Below, piece by piece: positions 22,907 to 35,448 of a DNA stretch of 64,000 nucleotides. The notes beneath the pieces were generated by a model, which worked only from the letters and a program-made list of their open reading frames with translations, ran no database searches and was not told where the DNA came from. This stretch comes from Capniomyces stellatus (taxonomy: Eukaryota > Kickxellomycota > Harpellomycetes > Harpellales > Legeriomycetaceae). The position numbers and the translations under genes were made by a program. The stretch covers positions 1,048,768 to 1,112,767 of the forward strand of contig LUVW01000002.1 of the NCBI GenBank assembly GCA_001661515.1, read 5' to 3'. Every line of letters starts with the position of its first letter. Position 1 is the stretch's first letter.

Positions 22907-23077
22907 ATGATAGATACTTTCGTCATACTTTACGATATAGGGATGTTTGCAACAGTGATTTGGCTTTTTCTACTATTGCTTGTGTTGGTTGTATGCACAA
23001 AAGATGGCAAATACAGCGGTAATTCAAAGAGTTGGGCATGCTACAGCATTCTGTGCTTTAAACTAACGTATAAGTAG
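22907..23077 (+). CDS. Possible small single-pass membrane protein (56 aa)
   Basis: A short ATG-started ORF encodes a polar start, a strongly hydrophobic core of about 22 residues (MFATVIWLFLLLLVLVVC), then a basic Ser/Lys-rich stretch with three further Cys. This layout fits a small tail-in membrane protein. I see no homologous family, no obvious promoter and no splice support. It lies in an otherwise empty 1.5-kb region between the secreted family and COQ6. A chance ORF cannot be excluded. Confidence 0.3.
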   Translation: MIDTFVILYDIGMFATVIWLFLLLLVLVVCTKDGKYSGNSKSWACYSILCFKLTYK

Positions 23078-23667
23078 CTCGATTTGGATAGGCAGGCGGG
23101 CTGAGCCGTTTATCCCAGTTGAAAAGGAAGTCAGGCACGAGATGGCTTTATACAGCAATTTCTCATATATATACTAATCAAATAAATCCCTGTACTATAA
23201 GAATAGCAAACTATGAGCGGAGGGTAGCCGCTTTATTTGCCATGGGATGATATCGTAAATAGGGTATATATTTAATGATTGTGGTTTTGGAAGGCTTAGA
23301 GATTTTATTATACCATTTTGTAATTGAATATGTTTTTTTCCATTAGTACTTTTCCTTGGTGCTGATGTTGATTTAATTTGATCAAGATAAATATAAAATG
23401 TGATTTAAACAAAACCAATGAGATGTAGAGAACCTAAAAGCAAATTACTATCAAAAAGAAAAGATAGACTGGTGAGACAAATTGGAATTAAACATTTGAT
23501 GTTATTATAACAAAAAAAAACCAAAAGTAATAGTATTAATATGCTGAGTTCCAGCTTTCAATAACACGGAATAATAGCTTAGCTCTGAATAATTAGCCCA
23601 GGCCACTAAAACCGCGCAGCACCAAGTTTATACCTAGAACCGGAAAGGTGGAGAAATTAGCGCCAAA

Positions 23668-26058
23668 ATGTATTCAAATCTGGGTGTAAGGCAACTACTA
23701 AGAATCAAAACAGTGGCAAGATCGAGGATTGAAAACCAATACCTGGCAACATGCAACAGCACATTGAGTTATAGAAAAAGAGGCTTTGCCACAGAAACGG
23801 GCGATGGAGTAGGTGTAGAAGCTGACGCTTCCCAGAAATACGACGTTGTAATTGTGGGAGGAGGGATTGCAGGAAGCGTTATGGCTTGTGCTCTAGGTCA
23901 GTGTTTAAATGGGACAAAGTTAATCTGTTTACTGATGAATTAGCTAATTGGCTATTGAATGTGGTTTAAAGCTCAGGCAAAAAACAATGAAAATGAAAAT
24001 GTTGCTTGTATAATCTTTTGTTATCGTTACTGTGGCGTTGAAGCAGTATCAAGCCAGCAACAAAAGTTTATATTTATTCCCATTTCAATTTCAAATTCAA
24101 TTTATTTTTGTTAACTCTGCTTTTATTTTATAAAAACAGGGTCGTCAAATTTGATGAAGGGGACGAGGATAGCCTTAGTTGACCCTGGAACCGAGGAAAA
24201 GATAAGGAATTGGGATATACCAAAGACAAGCTTCTGCAACAGAACAGTTCAAGTTACACTCAAAAACAAAAAGTTTCTATCAAGTAAGTGTGTTGGAATA
24301 AGCAAAAGTAGTAACAGCAACAATGTTGGTTTACTACCAAGATACATGTAGCATCCAATTTGCGCTGAGTTGCTGAATTGTTTGGTATATTCAAATTTTA
24401 TCTGAGAGGAAATGACGAAATGTGCATTAGGCTTGGGGATTTGGGAAAAGATGGTGCTGGACAGGGTCCAGCCTTACAACCGAGCGATTGTAAGTGATGG
24501 TGCAAGTGGTAGTGCTGTCGAGTTCTCTTCACTGTTAGAAACGGTTCCTAAACACCAAAAAGAGCAACATGAGGGCAGTGATGACATCAACGGGACAGAG
24601 GGCGCGGAGGATTACCCTGCATACCTAGTAGAGAATAACAATCTTCATTATGGGTGTATGAACAGACTGTATGAAATAAACAGCAACTCGGCTGAGGGTA
24701 GCGAGGGTTACAACAGAGTAGATGTGATTGATCAAGTTAAGGTTCAAGAGATAACAAGGCTAAAGGGCGACAATAGCGAAGTTGAGGACTCGAGCGAGTA
24801 CCCTGTTCTCAGACTATCAGACAACCGCAAAATACAAGCCAAGTTGCTCGTAAGTTGACTAGATATGCACGCTTTTTTAGTTGACATAGTGTGCTTTATT
24901 ATACCCGATACCAGATGATGTGTAGAGCATGAAACTCTAAAACTAAGCTTTCTACTACTGCTAGATTGGTACTGATGGGATAAACAGCTCGGTCAGAAAG
25001 TTTGCAGGAATTGAAAACTACGGACACGACTACAACCAGTTTGGAATGGTTGCAAATCTATCGTTTGATTGCATCAACACAACTGCCTTTCAAAAGTTCC
25101 TGCCCACAGGTCCAATAGCGCTACTGCCAGTAAGTGCTCGTCTTGCATACGATACCCATCTTTAAACTTTTGAGCCTTTGTTTGTGCTTTTTTTTTATTT
25201 TTTATTGAGATATTGTTTAGTTTGGGAGGCTACTAACCATGTGTTCATTTGGTCTACAGCTGCCTAATGGGTTTGCCAACTTGGTTTGGTCAATGTCAAC
25301 AGAGCAGTTTCACAAAATCTCAAAGCTCTCAGACTCTGATTTCCTGTACTTGATTAACTTGGCGTTTAAAAGCAAAAACAATGCAGACTTTATGTACACG
25401 CTTTCGCAGATATCACAGAGCGGAAAATTATTAAACAAAGAGGACCTGCCTTCACTAACTGAAACGGGGGACTACGACTTCATGAGGTTCGGTATGGATC
25501 CACCAACCGTGGTGGATGTAAGCCAAGGCACCCGCCAAGCATTCCCGCTTAGACTTAGAAATAGTGACAGATACTTTGCCCAAAACGTTGCCTTGGTAGG
25601 CGATGCTGCCCACACGATGCATCCGCTGGCTGGACAGGGACTTAACAATGGGCTGTATGACGTACAATCGCTTGCAAAGAACATAAAGGAGGCTCGAAGA
25701 TGTGGCGTCAAGATCACTGACACCAAATTTGTGCTTGAAAAGTACAACTCCGACCGATACTTCCAGAATGTCATGGCCATGGGGATTGTTGATAAAATAT
25801 GGATGCTATTCAATAGCAACAACCGCTTCGTTGTACTGGGAAGGGGTTTTGGCATGGACCTTTTGCAAAAGTTTTCAACGGTCAAGGTAAATGCATCTCT
25901 AAATCAACTCGCGTACATACTTGTCTGTTAGCTTATTTGTTGTTTTTTCTTATTTAGAGGGCCGTTTTGCCTCTATTGTAAAATAGCATCAGCTGTATTA
26001 ATTGTTTTTGTTTTTGACATTTAATTAGGACCAAATTGTCAAACTGGCAATGAAATGA
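23668..26058 (+). CDS. COQ6: Ubiquinone biosynthesis flavin monooxygenase COQ6, mitochondrial
   Basis: Six exons (23668-23896, 24140-24283, 24431-24849, 24965-25129, 25260-25886, 26029-26058) give 537 aa with consistent phase. The N-terminus is basic and Ser/Arg-rich, as for mitochondrial import. The FAD-binding Rossmann motif is YDVVIVGGGIAGSVMACALG. The second FAD block is IGTDGINSSVRK, and the third is VALVGDAAHTMHPLAGQGLN. The sequence LPTGPIALLPLPNGFANLVWS spans an intron, as in the human protein. COQ6 performs the C5 ring hydroxylation of the coenzyme Q precursor on the matrix side of the inner membrane. The first donor is GTCAGT, weaker than the GTAAGT used elsewhere here. The last exon encodes only nine residues plus the stop. 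Confidence 0.93.
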
Positions 26059-26507
26059 TTCGTATCTGTAGAATAAGCATGCCAGAGTTCAACATTTTCA
26101 GTATAACATCCATGCTGACTCGTTTCTATTGTTTCTACTCTTCCAACTATTAATAGTCGTTTATAAACCCTTTAAACTTTTTTAAAACCCTTGCTGTTAA
26201 CCAAGAGTTCAAAACAAATCTGGAATCATAAATTACAAAACCATAAATCATACCACCAATTTGATAAGCTAAATCAAAGATAAAGTAAAATCAAAACATA
26301 AAAAAAACGTGATTGTTCAAGTTACTTGCACGCTACTCAAAACTGAAAGTGTTGATGGGGAGAGGGGAAGATAAAAGCAACAATAATAACAATTAGATAA
26401 AACAAAGCTTTGGTGAATATATTATAAAAATTTATTAATTATAATTTTTTAAATGGCAATACTTTAAAACAAAGGAAAATACGCAACAAAAAAACTAGTA
26501 ATTAAAT
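26059..26507. other. Convergent intergenic region
   Basis: AT-rich 3' flanks of COQ6 (+) and RPS0 (-). No gene is seen. Confidence 0.5.
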
Positions 26508-27740
26508 TTATGCGTTCCATAAAGAGCTTGAGGCACCATCGGCGGCCCATTCTTGGGATGGAGCACCATCGGCAGCCCAGTCAGCACCAGCTGCGGCACC
26601 GCTAGCCAAAGCAGCAACACCAGTAGATTCGCCAGACCACTATTGGGTAGATTGACAAATAGCAAGAGCAGAGCAGAGCGGTTAATTAAAGCGCAAATAA
26701 GAGTAGTATAATAGACAATGTATCAAATTGGCTATATTTAAGTACTGATAGAAATAACAAAAGGCAAGACTTACTTCAGCATTGTTGGCACCTGAGGCAT
26801 CCCAGTTGTCTGATGGGTATTCGATCTTGTCACCTTCGGCGGCAGCTTCGGCATCTTTTTCAGCCTCCTCTGGGTCGCGGTAGAAGAACATATCAACCAT
26901 GACGGACCATTGTTCGGTACGCTTGATTGATCCACGGATGCGGAGAACTTCACGAGCCAACATCCAGAAACCAAGACCAATGGCGTGTTTACCAGAGTTA
27001 TTGATTGGGATGGCAATATCAACGTGAGGCATTGGTGAGTCAGTGTTGCAGAAAGCAATGACTGGGATGTTTACATATGATGCTTCTGTGATAGCTTGGT
27101 GGTCAGCACGGGGATCAGCAACAATAATCAAACGTGGTTCTTTGAACTGACGTGTGTTGTAATTGGTGAAATTTCCTGGTGTGAATCTTCCAGCAATAGC
27201 TTGAGCGCCAGTGTTGTTGGCGTATTTGAGCACGGCACGTTGACCAAATGGACGGGCTGAGATGACACAGACATCCAATGGGTTCTCAATTCCGGCAATA
27301 ATACGGGCAGCCAAAACCAATTTTTCCCAGGTCTTTCCGGCGTTGATCAAGTGGATACCTAAGTTCGTTTTGATTTCATTTCGATTTAATTAGTTTAGAG
27401 TACTTTAGCCATCTTCTACAAAGTGCTTGTCTGGATTAAGTAAAATAGACAAAGCCAACAGCCTTAAATACGCTATAACAAACTTATATCTGTAATTACC
27501 ATCAGCACGGCGTTTGTACACATATGGGAGCATATGTGAATCAACGTTTTGTGATCCTAAGTGTGCCTTGGCTGAGAGAAGAAGTTGAATATCATTCTCG
27601 GTGGCTATTTAGAATCGTAATCAAGCAAGAAAAATAAATCGTTAGTTTACACAAGCTACTACAACATAGAAGCAAGTATCTGGCGTTTCAATAAATAGCG
27701 TAGAGTAATTACCGTTCAAAGCTTCTGGTAAGTTTGACAT
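26508..27740 (-). CDS. RPS0: 40S ribosomal protein uS2 (Rps0/SA)
   Basis: Four exons (27713-27740, 27500-27604, 26775-27358, 26508-26639) give 282 aa with exact phase. The start [20 protein letters not shown], the core [20 protein letters not shown], the [19 protein letters not shown] block and [20 protein letters not shown] are diagnostic of eukaryotic uS2. The C-terminus carries the fungal Rps0 pattern of repeated ADW/EW motifs ([17 protein letters not shown]) and ends LWNA. It is a structural protein of the 40S subunit needed for 20S pre-rRNA maturation. The first intron follows only nine codons, a common layout for fungal ribosomal protein genes. Confidence 0.97.
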
Positions 27741-29764
27741 CTTGTATTAATCTATATTGCAAAAAATGGGCAGCAAGGTAAGGTTAAAATCGGCATATAT
27801 GAAAAAGTATTTAGAGATTCGACACTGTAGTTTAGACGTAATTTCAAAAAGAATCCCAAACTTTTTTTAAAAAAAGCGAATCCACTATACAGTTAGTTGT
27901 TGGATTTGATTTTTTTTTAAATTGTTTTTCCGGATTAGACTGTGTTGATGTGTTAATAAGGCTTTAGAGATCGGCATATTATGTTTCCACATACATAGTG
28001 TGAATATATGTGAAACAGCTCATATAAACCGATCCAGTCCAGCCGAATGTAAAACAAAAACCACCGTTTAGCTTGTAAAATAACGTGTTGAATATCCGCT
28101 TTGCTTTTGGAACAATAGTCATCTGGACGATTCGAATCCGTTATGTTTCATGGTTTTCTGCTATCAATTCTTATTGTCTATAAAAATAACACTGTAATGT
28201 ATTGATAATATGTTATTCTTACTTCAATTATATAACGGCACTGTCCACAGGTGAAGAGAAAGATGCCCATAAATATGAGTTTGCTGTTATTTAGCTCGAC
28301 TCTAATTTTTATTATGTATTTCAACTTTTTTTTTCTTTCTTTTTTCTTTTCTTTTTTTTAATGGTTGTTAATTTACACGCACTAATTAAATTGGCTGTTT
28401 TGGCCAAATCTAAACTTTTTATCGCTATTTCTTTTCCACTTGGCCATCCTGCTTTAACCATTGTTATTAAAAAAAAATTGAATCCTCTTGCAATTAGTAT
28501 TCTGTTTTTATTCTATAGCAAATAACTCAAAACTATTTGGACTTTTTTAATAAGTTAGCCAATAGCCTGATGAAAACAATTCCTTTATGCTTAATCAAAT
28601 ACCAACGCACTACGATAATATGTATCAATAATTTCAACTATTCTAGCCTAGCTAAACCAATATCAAAAGTCGTCTTTATTTTTATTTTTTTATTTACAAA
28701 AACAACTTGGTCATTTATTAGACAGGATACGCATAATACTTTTATGGATGATACAAAGTCTACGTCTAAATATGCAGCGCACATATCCCATCTTGCCTTA
28801 ACTCACTCCATTCCATAACATCACATCTCATAGTATCATCTCACATTCCATTACACACTGACCCATCAGACACCATGACATCTCATCACACTAGCTTGTT
28901 TTGCTTTTGGTTGAAAATAAAAAGCCTCGACTATTAGTGCTCTGATAATACAAGTTGGCCATGATCTGTGTTTATTGTTGGGCAAAGGCTAATTGTGTTT
29001 CCTGATAAAGTTGTATAGTTGCAATCAAGCTATTAGACCAGTGTAACACAGCAATAAATGGACCCACTATCCGAATTCTGACGCCGCCATTTAAAACTCA
29101 AAGCCTAAGGCCGAATAAGTCTATTTCAGCCAAAGTAAAGTAGGAGTTGATCGTTTAGTAATGTCAAATTTTCTAACAAATTACTGGTTTGTTATGATTT
29201 TTTTTATAAAAAAAACTGCAAATAAAACGTGTGGAAATTCCAATATTTTAATATTATTGGATATTGAGTTATTTTCATTGTTAATAAATCGTAAAGTACA
29301 TGTTGAAATAAAAGCAAATGTTAAAAAAAATGAAAAGACGAGAATTGAAAACTGAAAACTGAAAACTGAAAAACTAACCCCATAAGCGTATCAGTACAAA
29401 ATTATTTGCAACAAAAGTAAAATCATTCAGGCAAAATTATCTGGTTTAAGTGGCCTATGATGACAACCACTAACGATATGCTTGATGGAATGTTTTTTCC
29501 CGGTGAGAGCAATCAAATAGACTACAACGGTATCTGAGGCGTTTAATAACCTACAAGGTCCACAGATCCATGATGGTTTTTTATTATTATATTGATGTAG
29601 ATATAGTATAAAGCTAAACCTAGAGAAAATTACAGGCCAATTAATTAAACGACAATGGTAGTTGAAATAGAACTAACCAAGTGTATTCATTTTTTTTTAA
29701 AATAAAAAAAAATTATAGCAAGAGCAATCTATGTAAAATAGAAACAACAGACAGAAGGCAAATC
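27741..29764. other. Intergenic, 2.0 kb, no supported gene
   Basis: The RPS0 promoter side and the 3' flank of the LisH gene. T-rich tracts (28325-28365) and a degenerate stretch of CATCTCAT-like units (about 28800-28885) are visible. A 93-codon ORF at 28537-28818 is AT-driven and lacks a domain. No RNA gene is recognised. Confidence 0.5.
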
Positions 29765-32083
29765 TCAGCTAGAAGTTTCAGGGATTGTGGTGGTGTTTGT
29801 CTCCAAAAAGTTGTTAAGTGACCAATTCTTGTTGTTTGGCTTTGCGGTGCTTGATGGCTTTAGTCTTACAAAGGTCTGCATGGTAGCTGACGTTTGCTGC
29901 ACCAGTTTGACCAATGCGGTCTCTGGAGGAAACCCGATTGTCTCTATTTACAATATTCAAACAATTAGTTGACCAGCTAGAATTTATACCAACAGGTTTA
30001 CGCTTTACTGCAAAATACTCGATATTTGAAATTAATTGCTTGGGCTGTCAAACTTACTGAGTATGGCGCTGTTCAGAACTTCAGCAAGCTCTGTACGGTA
30101 CTCCAGCTTTAAAAACCCAGAGACCGGACTAAACTGTGGCGCGGGGTAAGCGATCAGCGAGCATATATCGCGAAAGTGTTTTTCAATCTCTATGTATGCT
30201 ATTTTATATTCATTTCTAATGGCTACGTTTGAGTGAATTGTATTGCTATTTGGACAGTAAACGACTGTATTCGCTAGATGGTTGTTTAACTTCAGGTTTT
30301 TTATGGCGTTTTTTCCCCCAAGTGAATAAGACGAGCTGTTATACATCGACAAGTCAATACATGACCCATTGTCGCACGATTTGTGGATCGGTTTGTAGTC
30401 AAAAAAATCATTTTTCATCTGAGCAGCTAGCTTGGAAGATTCTTGAGCTTGCTGTAGCGGGCTTGTGCTATTGGCCGTACTATCTGTATTTGGAATTCCA
30501 GCTTCACACAAACCGCTGTGTTCAAGCTTTGGGTTAAGAGGTGTTATGTTGTTGATGTATCTGGATTTGATTTCCGAAAGCAAAGTGTGTGGAATAACGT
30601 CCATTGACTCTAAACAAAATCACACATGGCAAATTAGTCGTAGTCAGCTGTTGAACTATACCAATATACATCTTGATACTTGGCATTTAAATTAATTAAA
30701 AGATACCTAGCAACATTTAAATATACACATATATATATATCAACCAGTTAACCAATCAACCAATCAATTTGGCCAATATCATTAAAATCATCACCAAACT
30801 CACCGCAGTATAGCGCGCTTTCATTCCACATTTTCAGCAGTTCTTTATAAATTACTAACGTTTCTTGCGAAAATTTAACAGCTCCATGTATGTCCCCAGC
30901 TCGAACCATTTCTATAAACTTTTGCGAGTCAAGTCTGTACCTCAGCAATACTTTAGACAAGCTTTGGCCATGCGCAAACACAGGCTCCATTGATAGAATC
31001 TCTGCCGAACTAAGACTCTTTTTTTTGGAAACAACAGGGTCCTGAGATCCATTGTCAAACTCATTCCCATCATACATGTTTACTATCACTGAGGGGAAGT
31101 TTGTAGTTACCAACTTCATCGCCAAGTCTATTTTTCCTGCACACACGTTGTTGTATATCTCTATATAATCGATTGTTTTAAAACACAAACATTAGCGTAA
31201 CTTCATTAAGGCACCGGTCTACTTAATCCAACATTATATTCGCAGTCATCACCTTTCCGTGTCTTCAGCAGCTCTGTGTGATGCTCAATTAGGTCCGGCA
31301 ACCTTACATTGCCTGGTATAAATTTACTCGCTACGTTTAATTGGCAGAACAAAACATAGAAAATTAAAACAAAATAAAACAAAATAAAACAAAATAAACA
31401 AAATAAACAAAATGAACAAAATGAACAAAATAAACAAAATAAAAAACACGACTCAACTCATTGCAGTCGAGTTGGTTGTACATAGCATGCACAAAGTCAA
31501 AGCGTATATGCCCACATGGAAACATCCAACATTCTATATCACATTGTAATTTGCTATGTATTTTTTTTCTATTGAAAATATACTTACTTTTCTCTTTATT
31601 GTTTTTCTCAAGGGATCTGGTGTATATCCTATTTACCTCCTGGTTTTGCCTCCTCTGAAAAATCGAGATTTGTTTGTTTGGGTATGTATCAGGAGGAACC
31701 AGCTCAAAGCTTGTCAACCCGGTATATGTCATCCCCGTTTTGTTGACTCTAGAATATTCTGCTTGAATCTCGTTATCATTTCCGCCATCGTCTTTACCAA
31801 AACATCCTTTTGTTTCCTCTCGACTCTCTAAAATCGACTCTACTGTCTTTTTGTACGACTTGGTTAGAAAACTGGGAAAATCGTTTAAATTTGTTTTGCT
31901 TTGGTTAACCAACCCGCCTGTTCTAGCAAAGGTGTCCGCCGTAAGCTCGTAATTATTGTGCAGCAAGTATGTGTACACTAGAACATGCACCGAAAACGAG
32001 TTGTTAGTTCCATTCTCTGAATGGGAAATTAACTCACTACCCTTAAACCCTGACTTTAAGCACTCTGCTTCCGAAACTGTCAT
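29765..32083 (-). CDS. LisH-CTLH/CRA protein, RanBPM (GID1/RANBP9)-like, without SPRY
   Basis: Six exons: 31588-32083, 31458-31533, 31253-31326, 30804-31160, 30058-30609, 29765-29943 (577 aa; the short second and third exons are the least certain). A LisH motif lies near residues 34-58 (VLVYTYLLHNNYELTADTFA). A CTLH-type segment KEIYNNVCAGKIDLAMKLVT follows, with FPSVI after it. The C-terminal CRA block SLIAYPAPQFSPVSG plus LAEVLNSAIL closely mirrors RANBP9/10. These proteins scaffold the GID/CTLH ubiquitin ligase. Family members normally have a SPRY domain before LisH, and none is encoded here or detected upstream. The spacer between LisH and CTLH and the one before CRA are long and low in complexity. 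GID4, another subunit, lies at 58.3 kb in this window. Confidence 0.78.
31360..31446. repeat. AAAATAAAC/AAAATGAAC minisatellite in intron
   Basis: About nine imperfect copies of a 9-10 bp A-rich unit lie within the second intron of the LisH gene (intron 31327-31457). It is a simple repeat with no sign of function. Confidence 0.7.
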
Positions 32084-33804
32084 TGTCTAGCTTTACCCGT
32101 CTGGCTTAAAGATTTTAAATTGTTTTTTTCTTTCCTGTTTGTTTACTATTTTACTCTCAACTTACTAAAAATTGGATTCTTTACTTCCAAATGAGTAGCT
32201 TGGTCACTTGCAAGAATATTTTATGACAAATATGGCTTGTCGCTTGTGCAAATGTATAACTGTGGAAATATAAAGTGTATTATCACAACCCCTGTCTAGT
32301 TTTGAGTAGCTTTTATAATCGAACTACAGTTTTAGGCGAATAACTCTTTCTACGGTATATAAACTGTTTGTTGAAAAAAAAAGCTTAAATTGCTTTTCTT
32401 TGTGTTTGTTGGGAAATTATGTAATTTACGCATTATAGCCTTTTTAAGCCACGGAACCTCAAAGCTTAATGAGTCTGTCACCAAGGACTATTTTCTTTTT
32501 GTCAAAACTGAGGCAGGCTAACCCCACTCGTGTTCTAGTTGAGCTATCTTGCTCGTATTTAAAGCTTGCATTTTCTTTCAAGAAAGCGTGCCCACACAAG
32601 CTCTTCTAGCTATCTAATAGCTCTAGATACGTGATTACTCTTTCCTTATTTAGCTTGGCAGGCTGTTTTAGATTTTCTACCCTCAATTTTTTAGGCCAAG
32701 CACCAAATTCGTACAATTAGCTGCATCAACCTTTAAATAATTGTCATTTGGAAAATGTTTATTGATAAAATATGCGCAAACAATGGAAATGTTGGTTGTT
32801 TGCTTGTTTGCTTAAGCAACTATACGCTTTTAGTCAATCAACGCAATACGGTCCTCACGGATAGCATCAACGGCAAAAATGCACACAAATCGCTAAACAT
32901 TCAAGCAGAAAACGAGAAATTTGCAAAATATCTAGTCTAAAAAAAATATGTCGAAGGGAAATATGAAAATAAAGACATTTATGATATTGGGCACATCTCC
33001 ACACATTCTGTCAAGTGGTAGAATTTCGTATATACTCTCCACATTTGGGCCTTGAGGTTCTATAAATAAGGGCTTTGGCCAAAGAGCCTATTCACTTGTT
33101 ATTTAGATGCGTTTCACAGAAATAGAAAGGGCAGAATGTCCTTAGAAGGGACCAATAAAGGAATACTGACACACTTTAGCATGCTAGCTCTGGGCTAAAT
33201 TTCAGCTTGAAGAAGCTGACTTTCACAGTCTCATATTAGCCGCAAATATCTTAAAGGAGTGCCGGCCCATACAACTTATATCTACAAAGACAATATAGAT
33301 TCAAGAATAACCTTCAATCACACGGATGATTTATTATTGAGCGAGTTTTGAACCAATACTGTTTGCGTTTGATGGACGCCATAAAGTGCAGTTGCCGTTT
33401 GGATGCTATTGGGCCATGACCAAAAAAAAAAGGCATTCAATGTCCAAAAATTCGGATCAAAATTTTTTTATTGAAATAATACGGTTCTTTTTTCTTTCTT
33501 TTTCTGACGATTAATTTTTCCATGTAGACGGAATTAAAGAAAAGAAATAAAGTTAGTTGGAAGCAGCAAAACTTGGATTGACGATACCAATCCGCTAAAA
33601 AGTAAAGTAGTGAAAAAGGCACAATCTCTTGCCAAATAATAATAGCAACAACAGCACAAGACCGCATAAAGGAGCAGTAGACAATATAAAGTTTTGAGCA
33701 ATTACCAAGCTTCTTCAATCGGATTTGAGAATCTCAAACTGCTAAACGATTACCATTCTCTTTCTTTTTCTGTTAGAGTTTAAATTTATAAACTGAAATC
33801 CAAG
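32084..33804. other. Intergenic between divergent genes, with promoter-like stretch
   Basis: Shared upstream region of the LisH gene (-) and THG1 (+), 1.7 kb. At 33061-33084 a TATAAATAAG is followed by the palindrome CTTTGGCCAAAG (33073-33084), then a frame with stops. This may be a decayed gene. ORFs at 32755-32940 and 33437-33718 have no support. Confidence 0.4.
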
Positions 33805-35197
33805 ATGGCGAATTCGAAATACGAATATGTGCGAAAATTCGAGACTTTCAATGCAATACTACCAGAGACCTACTTTGTGGTACGACTTGATGGCCAAGGA
33901 TTCACAAAATTTACAACAGCTCACGATTTTGAAAAACCAAACGACATCAGAGCGTTGAACTTAATGAATGAATGCGCTAAACAGGTTATGATGAAGGCCT
34001 CAGACATTGTCCTGGCTTATGGACAAAGCGACGAATATAGGTATACTGCGAATATGGTTGTCGTATTAATTGCCTAATAGTTGATGCATGTAAATTTCTT
34101 GTTGGCTAAACGTTTGCCTTTACAACATCAAATAGCTTTGTGTTTTCAAAGAAGAGCCAGTACTTTTTGCGGCGCGAAAGGTAACTTTATTCAGTGTAGT
34201 GGCTATTTCTTACTATTGGACTGAATATAAAATTTCAATCTAATCAACCGAAACCATAATCTGTTGTAAAGAAAAAACGTATTTACTAATATTTAAACCT
34301 AAACATACTTTGTGTCGTTTTAATACCTTTGGCCCTAAAAGCAAGATTATCAGCATACTTGCCGGTCAATTTTCTGCCTGTTACACATTCTACTGGCCCA
34401 CTTTCTTTCCTGACACTCCGTTAAAAAGCCCACCGACCTTTGATGCGAGAATAGTTGTATACCCTACCGAAACCCACCTAAGAGACTATCTTAGCTGGAG
34501 ACAAGTTGATTGTAAGAGACTTTGTTCGCCTTTTAAAGAGTTTATCGCAATTAAAATTTCCGAATAGAACACATAGCCTTAAAGCCAATTGACAGGATAT
34601 GTTATGTGCCCAATTTTTTACTATTAGGCCATATAAACAACCTTTACAATACCTGTTTCTGGGGCCTTGTCAAATCCGGAGTGCCTAACAAAGAGGCAGA
34701 GAATATCTTATGCGTAAGCTGTCACTATGCTTTATACACAGTGTAATAATGTTTAAAAAAGAAAAAGGAAGAATCAAGTGTTCTAACAAAAAGCAAAAGG
34801 CACAAAACAGAGCATTTTTAAAAGTAATTATATTGCATACATATTTATAGCGGACGGTTTCTTCAGAGAAAAACGAGATGCTATTCTCAAGATTTCAGAT
34901 AAACTACAACGACATTCCAGAGATATTTCGTAAAGGGTCGGTGTTGATCCGGAAAGAGGTAAGAGGGAGTGTACTCTGGCTCTACCCTGGCTTTGTCAAA
35001 CGTGCTATATTGACTGGGTTTTTATATCTCAATTATAAAAAATGCTTTATTGACGCTTGATAATACTGTTGTAGGAACATTTTGAAATATTGGATCAAGA
35101 CGGCAAGCCAGCAAAAAGGGTAAAGAAGTCGATACAGATTCTCCACTGCGACATTGTTAGAGACAAGTTTTGGAAGGAGCATGACTATATTTTATAA
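33805..35197 (+). CDS. THG1: tRNA(His) guanylyltransferase
   Basis: Six exons (33805-34040, 34136-34180, 34342-34511, 34628-34713, 34851-34958, 35075-35197) give 255 aa with exact phase. Thg1 adds the essential G-1 to the 5' end of tRNA-His by 3'-5' polymerisation. The N-terminus MANSKYEYVRKFETFNAILP is canonical. The metal-binding motif RLDGQGFTKF and the catalytic SDEYSFVFSKKS (spanning intron 1) are present. The conserved RQVDCHINNLYNTCFW spans intron 3, and the C-terminal block includes FRKGSVLIRKE. Length is near that of yeast Thg1 (237 aa). Nothing appears truncated. Confidence 0.95.
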
Positions 35198-35368
35198 GTT
35201 ATACTGAGGCGAGGCTATATATTATTTTGGCAATAAAAAAACACGGCTGCTATTTGGTACAATACACACCGCAGCTTTATAAATTTGTTATTTATGCTCT
35301 CCTTTATTATATAATCTATCAATCTATTGTTAATAAAGGTACATTCTTATCAGTTGACAAAGACATGA

Positions 35369-35407
35369 ATAGTGATAAATAGTGATAAATAGTGATAAAT
35401 AGTGATA
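35369..35407. repeat. 10-bp tandem repeat (AGTGATAAAT) x ~4
   Basis: Three perfect and one partial copy of AGTGATAAAT lie in the 250-bp convergent spacer between the THG1 and FIT-family stop codons. Seen directly; no role assigned. Confidence 0.85.
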
Positions 35408-35448
35408 GGTAATATAAAACGGCGTGTATAGAATACAGCAGTGGTTGG

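Larger units (their letters stand above)
22118..23667. other. Intergenic region upstream of COQ6
   Basis: AT-rich DNA holding the relic at about 22560-22665 and the small membrane ORF at 22907-23077, described separately. Nothing else is recognised. Confidence 0.5.

Noticed and set aside
28537..28818. 93-codon ORF between RPS0 and the LisH gene
   Set aside because: AT-driven hydrophobic sequence starting at a TTG codon, with no domain or promoter support.
31360..31446. A-rich tandem repeat considered as coding continuation of the LisH exon
   Set aside because: The frame yields only Phe/Val/Tyr low complexity. Splice sites around it restore a phase-exact protein without it.
35369..35407. Short regular repeats considered as a CRISPR-like array
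   Set aside because: The units are directly adjacent with no spacers, and the genome is eukaryotic. It is a simple tandem repeat. No CRISPR array is present in the window.
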